DNA from: an uncultured Phycisphaerales bacterium
GTDB taxonomy: Bacteria; Planctomycetota; Phycisphaerae; Sedimentisphaerales; Anaerobacaceae
DNA: 5,042 bases
Reading direction: 5' to 3'
NCBI GenBank assembly: GCA_937868145.1
Contig: CALMMH010001136.1
Coordinates: forward strand, 1-5,042
Positions 1-5,042 of this stretch are shown here, one piece after another. A program made the translations under genes and the position numbers. Below the pieces are notes generated by a model, which saw only the letters and a program-made list of their open reading frames with translations, was not told the DNA's origin and did no database searches. Positions within the stretch are counted from its first letter, which is position 1, and every line of letters begins with the position of its first letter.

Positions 1-2
1 CT

Positions 3-110
3 CGTTTGGCCCGCGCGGCCCGTGCCAAACCCTCTCTTTCGCCCCAGATTCCGATTACCGGCGCGAGCCCGAAGGCCGCGCCGGCTGGCCCTTGGCAGGA
101 ACGCGAGTGA
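3..110 (+). CDS. Possible C-terminal tail of an upstream gene (partial)
   Basis: The frame beginning at position 3 is open from the left edge and stops with TGA at 108-110. It gives about 35 residues rich in Ala, Pro and Arg, resembling a disordered protein tail. The stop lies 25 bases before the ATG at 136, a normal intra-operon distance. Roughly 70% of third codon positions are G or C, but another frame through the same bases (open from 2, TAG at 140-142) scores about the same, so composition does not decide. No domain is recognisable and no function can be given. The stretch could equally be non-coding. Confidence 0.25.
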   Translation, partial: RLARAARAKPSLSPQIPITGASPKAAPAGPWQERE

Positions 111-120
111 CCTCGCCTTG

Positions 121-133
121 TGGAGACGCAGGA
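121..133 (+). promoter_or_regulatory. Ribosome binding site supporting the ATG at 136
   Basis: GGAG at 122-125 sits 10 bases before the ATG at 136, and a second AGGA at 130-133 lies very close to it. The earlier in-frame GTG at 22 has no purine-rich site in front of it within the window. This favours the start at 136. Confidence 0.4.
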
Positions 134-135
134 AC

Positions 136-2088
136 ATGGTAGTCAGCCACGACAGCAACAGCGAAGCACGGGAAGCAGGCAGAGTCGCGCGTCTGTCGGC
201 TTCTGTGTCTCCTTACCTCCCGTTCTTTCTCCTGTCTTTCCTTTATCTATGGCTGGTCGTCGAACCACACTTGCTGTACTTCTGTTTCGGCACAATCTTG
301 ACCGATGCCCCCGCATTCGTGGGGGGATGGGCATTCCTCAGCGACCTCCTGGCCAAACCGGGCGGGTTCGTCACCTATGTCGCGGGCTTTCTCTCGGTTG
401 GCTTCTATTATTCCTGGCTGGGAGCGGCAATCCTCGTTGCCGTCGGCGCCGGCCTGACCGCACTTTCCTGGCGACACCTGGCAGCAGTCGGTGCGGCATA
501 TGCTTCGCTTCTGGCCGTCTTCCCGGCGGTTGCCTTGTTCCTGATCTATAGCCAATACAAACACCCTCTGCCGATGTGTCTGGCCGTATCGTTGGGAATG
601 CTCTTGTCCCTCATCGTTGAGAAGTTGCCCTCGCGTCGTCCCTTCGGTCGCGGCGCCGTCTTCTGCCTCATCGCGGCGGCCGGGTTCTGGCTTGGCGCTG
701 GGGGCACATTCACCACCCTGGCCTTGATGACGATTGTCCGCTTGGTCAGGCCGAACAGCGTCCAAGCCCCCGTCAGCAATCGAGAAAACCTCATCCACCT
801 GCTGGCGCTGGCGGGGAGTCTGGCGGTCGTCTGGACCCTCGCGGAATACGTCTTCCTGCTGCCTGCCCGACAGACGTTGCTGAGTCTGACGCCTTTCACG
901 CCGATGCTGACGACCATGGACGCTTTCCTGCAAGTGCTGACCGTCGCCGTGTATGGTTTCGTGCCTGTGGCGGTCCTGCTTGGCCTGATCGGCAAACGTC
1001 TATGGGGCAGCCTCGGCGCCCATCCGAAGAAGGCGAAGGGAAGGGACAAGCACGTCGCAGTTCCGCAAAAGAAATCCGCATTGGCAATCTTCAGGAAACC
1101 GGCTTTGGCCGCTCTGCCCCTTCTGCTGACGGCACTCGGGCTGTACTCCACCTATGACGAACTTCGCAAACCCTTTGTCCTCTCGAACTGCTACTGGCAC
1201 GAGAAGCGGTGGGACAAGATCCTCTCGCTCGCCCAGCGTCTGCCGAAGGGCAAAACCAACCCTGTCGTCAACCATGACATCCTCCGGGCCCTGTATCACA
1301 CCGGCAGGTTCCCGTATGACATGTTCCGCTTCCCCCTGGTTCCGGAAGCGCTTCTGCTCACGCACGACTCATGGGAGTCCGATCTGAGCCAGTTGAAACT
1401 GAGCGATCTGTTCCTGGAATTGGGGCACGTCAACATGGCTCAGAGACTGGCGTCGGAACTTGTGGCCACCAGGGGCCACTGCGGTCCCGCCATCGAGCGG
1501 ATGGCGTGGATCAGCATCGTCAAAGGACAGCCCGCCACCGCCCGGGTCTACCTGAGGGCGTTGAGGAAGGACCCGATCCGCCGGGGCACGGCCGACTCCC
1601 TGCTGCATGGCTTGGACAACGGTTTCACCCCGGAACAGGCCGCCCGCATCGACAGAATCCGCTCGTGCCTGCGCGACGAGACGGCCGGAGTGACCGGGCC
1701 CGAGCCCGTGGATCAGTGGCTCGCCGCGCTCTTCGAGCACAACTCTCAGAATCGGATGGCCTTCGAGTACCTCATGGCCTGCTATCTGTTGACCGGCCGG
1801 GTGGACAAGATCACAGAGAACGTCAAGTGGCTCGAAGACCTCGGTTATCGGAGTATCCCGACCCTCTATGAGGAGGCCATACTGATCCACTACGGGAACC
1901 TGGGACGCCAACCGGACCTGTCCCGGATCCAGGTGAGCCCCGAGACGCTCCAGAGATACCAGATGTTCGTGCAGATTCGCAACTCCATGCGGCCGCAAAA
2001 CCAGCAGGCGGTGCTCAACCGTCTGATCCTCGACTTTGGCAGCAGCTACTTCTTCTACTACTCCTTCGGCCGGGTTGGGCAGACATAG
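136..2088 (+). CDS. DUF6057-like multi-spanning membrane protein with helical soluble C-terminal half
   Basis: The protein is 650 residues from the ATG at 136. The frame is open further left, and a GTG at 22 would add 38 Arg-rich residues. I prefer 136 because GGAG lies upstream and the hydrophobic region starts soon after it. Residues 1-25 are polar. The first membrane segment is about 26-42 (FLLSFLYLWLVVEP), followed by a Gly-Trp/Pro-Gly-Gly loop and a YYSWLG motif at 91-96. Further hydrophobic segments bring the estimate to about eight to ten, ending with ALAALPLLLTALGL before residue 345. The remaining 300 residues are soluble and helix-rich, with a TPR-like look (WDKILSLAQ, ILRALYHTGRF), and the chain ends in an aromatic SSYFFYYSF tail. 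The LYLWLVVEP and YYSWLG motifs match what I recall of DUF6057 proteins of Bacteroidetes and planctomycetes. Their function is unknown to me. No catalytic motif is evident. The TAG stop is at 2086-2088, and no good terminator follows. Confidence 0.85.
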   Translation: MVVSHDSNSEAREAGRVARLSASVSPYLPFFLLSFLYLWLVVEPHLLYFCFGTILTDAPAFVGGWAFLSDLLAKPGGFVTYVAGFLSVGFYYSWLGAAILVAVGAGLTALSWRHLAAVGAAYASLLAVFPAVALFLIYSQYKHPLPMCLAVSLGMLLSLIVEKLPSRRPFGRGAVFCLIAAAGFWLGAGGTFTTLALMTIVRLVRPNSVQAPVSNRENLIHLLALAGSLAVVWTLAEYVFLLPARQTLLSLTPFTPMLTTMDAFLQVLTVAVYGFVPVAVLLGLIGKRLWGSLGAHPKKAKGRDKHVAVPQKKSALAIFRKPALAALPLLLTALGLYSTYDELRKPFVLSNCYWHEKRWDKILSLAQRLPKGKTNPVVNHDILRALYHTGRFPYDMFRFPLVPEALLLTHDSWESDLSQLKLSDLFLELGHVNMAQRLASELVATRGHCGPAIERMAWISIVKGQPATARVYLRALRKDPIRRGTADSLLHGLDNGFTPEQAARIDRIRSCLRDETAGVTGPEPVDQWLAALFEHNSQNRMAFEYLMACYLLTGRVDKITENVKWLEDLGYRSIPTLYEEAILIHYGNLGRQPDLSRIQVSPETLQRYQMFVQIRNSMRPQNQQAVLNRLILDFGSSYFFYYSFGRVGQT

Positions 2089-2184
2089 CCTTGTCCGCAG
2101 TCGCCATTTTGCGATGGACCCTCTCCGCGGGCTACAGGACGAGATTCCATCGCTCGCGTCTGGTCGCCGCGTCCGAAAAAAGTA

Positions 2185-2213
2185 TTGCAGATCGTGTCCC
2201 CGTCTGGTACAAC
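2185..2213 (+). promoter_or_regulatory. Weak candidate sigma70-type promoter
   Basis: TTGCAG (2185-2190) is separated by 17 bases from TACAAC (2208-2213). The latter is preceded by TGG, giving an extended -10 form. The hexamers match consensus at 3/6 and 4/6, so the case rests on spacing and the TG motif. Transcription would begin near 2220 and leave a leader of almost 390 bases before the ATG at 2609. Chance occurrence is quite possible. Confidence 0.2.
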
Positions 2214-2239
2214 TAGAGAAGATCTTGGGTTAGTCTCCC

Positions 2240-2255
2240 CGCACCGCACGGTGCG
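2240..2255. repeat. Perfect inverted repeat, 7-base arms
   Basis: CGCACCG and CGGTGCG flank a two-base CA centre. As RNA it would fold with a slightly larger loop and one or two fewer base pairs. An overlapping alternative stem (ACGGT at 2248-2252 with ACCGT at 2256-2260) uses part of the same sequence, so two mutually exclusive folds are possible. No T-run follows, so it is not a standard intrinsic terminator. It could be an operator or a leader hairpin. Confidence 0.45.
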
Positions 2256-2423
2256 ACCGTCCTTCGCCGGTACGCAGACTCCCCTGGGATCGCTGGTACG
2301 GTACGTATAGGAGGACTCGGTGGCGTGTGGTTCGGGACACACACAACAATGGTGGCCAGTCCGTTGCGAGGCTTTTGTCGCATGGCGGACTCATTCTGTG
2401 CATTCCCCCTCAGAGTCATTCTA

Positions 2424-2444
2424 TAGGAAGGAGGTGATTCAGCC
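2424..2444. other. Extended anti-Shine-Dalgarno complement resembling the reversed 16S 3' end
   Basis: Positions 2428-2438 read AAGGAGGTGAT, a perfect 11-base complement of the conserved 16S rRNA 3' tail. On the minus strand the 21 bases of 2424-2444 match the typical bacterial 16S 3' terminus (GGCTGGATCACCTCC and following bases) at 19 of 21 positions, from my recollection of that conserved end. No ATG or TTG follows at a suitable distance. The only nearby start triplet is the GTG inside the element. Neighbouring minus-strand sequence does not resemble helix 45 or the rest of 16S, so this is not an rRNA gene. It may be an orphan ribosome-binding element, a relic, or chance. Confidence 0.4.
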
Positions 2445-2595
2445 GATACATCCTCACGCGATCGAGTGGAGGATGGGCGCAGGATCCAGTCAAAGACAGC
2501 GTAGGTACACAAGCAAGCGAACTCGGTTTTGGGTAGCGGGAGAGACGTGCGTCCGGATGTGTGGTCGGGACGTTGTGGATACTGTCTTAAGTGTG

Positions 2596-2609
2596 TAGGA
2601 GAACTCCTA
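2596..2609 (+). promoter_or_regulatory. Shine-Dalgarno site embedded in a palindrome before the ATG at 2609
   Basis: AGGAG at 2597-2601 lies seven bases before the ATG at 2609, an ideal distance, and fixes the start of the secreted-protein gene. The sequence TAGGAG-AA-CTCCTA is a perfect inverted repeat. As RNA, five pairs (UAGGA/UCCUA) around a GAAC loop would hide the Shine-Dalgarno bases and the A of the start codon. The stem is short and weak, so any effect on translation would be modest. Confidence 0.6.
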
Positions 2610-5042
2610 TGTGGAGACAATTCGCCGGTTTTGCCCTACTGATCGTAGCGCTGATGATGGGCCCCGCCTATGGCGCGTTTAACCCCCTGACAGACCCCGC
2701 CATCGTCGGCTGGTGGGCCTGTGACGAAGGGACTGGAAGCGTGGTCGCCGACTCATCCCCCAACGGCCGCAATGGAACGTTTATCGAGGGCGACCCCCTT
2801 TGGGCGGAAGGGGTTTACGGCAGCGCCATCGAACTGAAAGGCACTCTCGTCGAGATTCCCGCCGTGAACATCACCATGACAGCCGCCACGATGGCCGGAT
2901 GGGTGAAACCCTTCGGCTCGCAGGGCGCTTGGGCATCCGTCATGATGACCCGCGGCAGCGCCACGGGCCTGAACATCAACCCGGATACGGGCAACCTCCA
3001 GATAGGTTATCACTGGGGCGACGCATCGACGTCCTGGAGCTATCGTCCGGACGCCACGCTGGTCGACAATGAGTGGTCGTTCGTCGCCGTGACGGTCGCG
3101 GCCGACAAGGCGATCTTCTACATGGACGGCGTCGCCGTTTCGACGAACACCGCCAGTCACGGCGCCGTCAACTGGAACGCCAACATCTACCTGGGTGGCG
3201 ATGGTTCCGGCAGCTGGGCCACTCGCCGCGTGACCGACGCTTTGCTGGACGACGTCTCGCTGTTCAGCCGTGTGCTGACGGCCGAGGAAGTCCAGGCGAT
3301 CATGAAGGGTCTGACCGACCCGGCGTTGGCCGGCAAACCAGACCCTGTGGACACAATTACCGATGTGCCTCAGGACGTTGTCCTCGGTTGGACGGCCGGC
3401 GAAACCGCCACGGCGCACGATGTCTACTTCGGCACGTCGCTCGCGGACGTCACCGCGGCATCGCGGACGGCTCCCTTGGGCGTGCTGGTCAGCCAGGGCC
3501 AGGCGGACGCCTCGTTTGATCCGGACGGCCTGCTTGAATTCGGCCAAACTTACTACTGGAGGATCGACGAGATCGACGCCGACGGCGCCGTGCTCCTGGG
3601 GGCGGTCTGGTCCTTCACCGTCGAACCGTTCACCTATGCGATCCAGAGCATCACGGCAACGGCCTCCAGCGCCCAGAACAACATGGGACCGGAGAACACG
3701 ATCAACGGTTCGGGCCTCAATGAGGCCGACCAGCACTCCACCGAACTCAAGCAGATGTGGATGAGCTCCGGTCTGCTGCCCAACTGGATTCAGTACGAGT
3801 TCGACAAAGTCTACAAGCTCGACGAGATGCTGGTCTGGAACTCCAACCAGATGATCGAAACCCTCATCGGCTTCGGCGCCAAGACCGTCACGATCGAGTA
3901 TTCCGCCGACGGCGAAACCTGGGCGACGATGGAAAACGTGCCGGAATTCGCCATGGCGACCGGCTCGGCATCCTACACGGCCAACACCACCGTCGATTGC
4001 GGCGGCGTCATGGCCAAGTTCGTCAAATTGACGATCAACGCCAGCTTCAGCGGTCTGCCTCAGACCGGTTTGAGCGAAGTCCGGTTCCTCTACCTCCCGG
4101 TTGAGGCTCGCGAGCCCGTGCCGGCCGACGAGGCAACCGACATCAGCCTCACCACGACGCTGGATTGGCGTCCCGGCCGCGAGGCCACGTCACACTCGGT
4201 CTACTTCGGCACCGACAGCAATGCCGTGGCCGAAGGCGCCGTTTCGGCCAAAATCGTCACCGGCCACAGCTTCGCGCCCGTCGGCATGGAGTACGGCCTC
4301 GACTACTTCTGGAGAGTCGATGAAGTCGGTGACGCCGGCGCCTATGCGGGCAACGTCTGGAGCTTCACATCCCAGGAGTTTGCATTGGCCGACGATTTCG
4401 AGAGCTACAACGACGACGACAACCGCATCTTCGACGCCTGGATCGACGGTTTGACCACTCAGGCCAGCGGTTCGCAGGTCGGCTACGACGAGTCGCCGTT
4501 CGCCGAGAAGGTTGTCGCCCGCGGCAAGCAGTCCATGCCTATGGCCTACGACAACACCGAATCGCCCTACGTCAGCGAGGCCGAGCAGGAGTTTGCGACG
4601 GCCCAGAACTGGACCGGCAGCGGCGCCTCGGAAGTCTGCATCTGGACCCGCGGCTACCCGGCTCCGGCGGCCGTGGCAGTCGCCGAGACCGGCGGCAAGA
4701 TGAGTCTGACCGGCGCAGGCGCTGACATCTGGAACAACTCCGATGAGTTCACCTACGCCTACAAGACCCTCAACGGCGACGGCACGATCATCGCCCGCGT
4801 CACCAGCACCGGCACCGGTTCGAACACCTGGGCCAAGGGCGGCGTCATGATCCGCGACAGCATCAACGGCGGCTCAATGCATGCCATGATGGTCATCACG
4901 ACCCCGGGCGCCAACGGCGCCAGCTTCCAGTATCGCGCCACCACCGACGGCGCCTCGGGCGGCACCGACAGCGCCGTGGCTGTTGCACCGCCGTACTGGG
5001 TCAAGATCGAGCGGGCCGGCAGCAACTTCGCCGGGTATCATT
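2609..5042 (+). CDS. Large secreted LamG / Fn3-like / discoidin modular protein (3' end outside window)
   Basis: One frame is open from the ATG at 2609 to the right edge, giving at least 811 residues with no stop, so the C-terminus is missing. Residues 1-22 form a signal peptide: Arg3, a hydrophobic core FALLIVALMM, and likely cleavage after Ala-Tyr-Gly. A LamG/concanavalin-like domain follows at about 32-235, with GWWACDEGTG, YMDG at 171-174, and DDVSLFSRVLTAEEV near 214-228. An Fn3-like module follows (259-338; VYFGT, YYWRIDE). Next is a discoidin / F5-8 type C-like domain (about 343-497; ITATASSAQ, NWIQYEF, VTIEYSADGETW, VKLTI, LSEVRFL), then a second Fn3-like module (518-588). After DDFESY at 595-600 comes a module with GKQSMP (639-644), AYDN and SEAEQEF. 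Finally a DUF1349-like concanavalin region begins near 690 (TYAYKTLNGDG, GGVMIRDS at 744-751, PYWVKIERAG) and runs off the edge. The product is probably exported and binds carbohydrate or cell-surface glycans. That role is inferred from the domains. No catalytic domain is visible; an enzyme domain, anchor or sorting signal could lie beyond the window. G/C-ending codons dominate throughout. Confidence 0.9.
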   Translation, partial: MWRQFAGFALLIVALMMGPAYGAFNPLTDPAIVGWWACDEGTGSVVADSSPNGRNGTFIEGDPLWAEGVYGSAIELKGTLVEIPAVNITMTAATMAGWVKPFGSQGAWASVMMTRGSATGLNINPDTGNLQIGYHWGDASTSWSYRPDATLVDNEWSFVAVTVAADKAIFYMDGVAVSTNTASHGAVNWNANIYLGGDGSGSWATRRVTDALLDDVSLFSRVLTAEEVQAIMKGLTDPALAGKPDPVDTITDVPQDVVLGWTAGETATAHDVYFGTSLADVTAASRTAPLGVLVSQGQADASFDPDGLLEFGQTYYWRIDEIDADGAVLLGAVWSFTVEPFTYAIQSITATASSAQNNMGPENTINGSGLNEADQHSTELKQMWMSSGLLPNWIQYEFDKVYKLDEMLVWNSNQMIETLIGFGAKTVTIEYSADGETWATMENVPEFAMATGSASYTANTTVDCGGVMAKFVKLTINASFSGLPQTGLSEVRFLYLPVEAREPVPADEATDISLTTTLDWRPGREATSHSVYFGTDSNAVAEGAVSAKIVTGHSFAPVGMEYGLDYFWRVDEVGDAGAYAGNVWSFTSQEFALADDFESYNDDDNRIFDAWIDGLTTQASGSQVGYDESPFAEKVVARGKQSMPMAYDNTESPYVSEAEQEFATAQNWTGSGASEVCIWTRGYPAPAAVAVAETGGKMSLTGAGADIWNNSDEFTYAYKTLNGDGTIIARVTSTGTGSNTWAKGGVMIRDSINGGSMHAMMVITTPGANGASFQYRATTDGASGGTDSAVAVAPPYWVKIERAGSNFAGYH
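3383..3622 (+). repeat. Fn3-like intragenic repeat, copy 1
   Basis: Residues 259-338 of the secreted protein start with LGW, pass through AHDVYFGTS and YYWRIDEID, and end in VWSFTV. They align with residues 518-588. The 14 bases GTCTACTTCGGCAC at 3422-3435 recur exactly in copy 2 at 4199-4212. Confidence 0.6.
4160..4372 (+). repeat. Fn3-like intragenic repeat, copy 2
   Basis: Residues 518-588 start with LDW, pass through SHSVYFGTD and YFWRVDEVG, and end in VWSFTS. The copy is about nine residues shorter than copy 1. The two copies flank the discoidin-like domain, so the order is LamG, Fn3-like, discoidin, Fn3-like. Confidence 0.6.

Larger units (their letters stand above)
2089..2608. other. 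520-base intergenic spacer / probable leader of the downstream gene
   Basis: No convincing gene is present. Open frames here have low third-position GC and odd compositions rich in Cys, Trp, Arg and His, unlike the flanking genes. Visible content includes a weak hairpin just after the upstream stop (GTCC at 2093-2096 with GGAC at 2116-2119, inner TCGC/GCGA), without a T-run. An A6 run lies at 2175-2180, and a possible promoter at 2185-2213. Inverted repeats lie at 2240-2255, 2325-2342 (GTGTG/CACAC) and 2365-2382 (TGCGA/TCGCA). GGTACG occurs three times (2269, 2295, 2300). Near-identical 12-mers containing TCATTCT lie at 2388-2399 and 2413-2424. An extended SD-like element covers 2424-2444. 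The density of short stems fits a structured 5' leader, but no known riboswitch or RNA family was recognised. Confidence 0.6.

Noticed and set aside
22..135. N-terminal extension of the membrane protein from GTG at 22
   Set aside because: It adds 38 Arg-rich residues unlike a membrane-protein N-terminus, has no SD in front, and the ATG at 136 has one.
247..933. 228-codon minus-strand open frame
   Set aside because: It lies wholly opposite the membrane-protein gene. The Gln/Arg/Asp-rich composition is typical of an antisense shadow.
2089..2200. Intrinsic terminator after the membrane-protein gene
   Set aside because: The hairpin at 2093-2119 is weak and interrupted, and no T-run follows on the + strand.
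2424..2608. 16S rRNA gene on the minus strand
   Set aside because: Only the terminal 21 bases resemble 16S. The adjoining sequence lacks helix 45 and any other conserved 16S stretch.
2089..2608. tRNA, CRISPR array or insertion sequence in the spacer
   Set aside because: I saw no cloverleaf with a TTC-type arm, no regularly spaced repeats, no transposase frame and no terminal inverted repeats.
2213..2620. 135-codon minus-strand open frame across the spacer
   Set aside because: Its composition is Pro/Ser/Arg/Cys-rich with no domain, no clear SD was found, and it would overlap the start of the secreted-protein gene.
2753..3736. 327-codon minus-strand open frame
   Set aside because: It lies opposite the secreted protein, whose signal peptide and domains are clear. 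The translated product has no recognisable domain and is a shadow of GC-rich codons.

Overview
The window reads as a piece of a GC-rich bacterial chromosome, most likely a planctomycete of the Phycisphaerae/Sedimentisphaerales type. That placement is an inference from two protein families I associate with such genomes: a DUF6057-type membrane protein, and a secreted LamG / Fn3-like / discoidin protein with a 'DDFESY ... GKQSMP' module. No RNA gene, mobile element or CRISPR array is visible to fix the lineage.

Layout. Positions 1-135 may hold the last codons of an upstream gene (stop at 108-110) and the start region of the next one. Positions 136-2088 (+) encode a 650-residue protein with a multi-spanning hydrophobic N-terminal half and a soluble, helical C-terminal half. 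Positions 2089-2608 are a 520-base spacer with no convincing gene. It holds a possible promoter, several short inverted repeats, an 11-base perfect complement of the 16S anti-Shine-Dalgarno tail with no start codon after it, and a Shine-Dalgarno site inside a palindrome. From 2609 to the right edge one long + strand frame stays open without a stop. It encodes at least 811 residues of a large exported, modular, probably carbohydrate-binding protein, and its C-terminus lies outside the window.

How the parts relate. The two large genes point the same way, but the long spacer suggests separate transcription. I see no sequence evidence that the products work together. One is an inner-membrane protein of unknown function. 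The other carries a signal peptide and is built from binding modules (LamG, two Fn3-like repeats, a discoidin-like domain, and a second concanavalin-like region cut by the window edge). No catalytic domain is visible in the part present.

The most unusual non-coding material is the spacer and leader in front of the secreted protein, where several translation-initiation-like signals are stacked over about 300 bases. Most other open frames in the window, including long minus-strand ones, are shadows of the two real genes.
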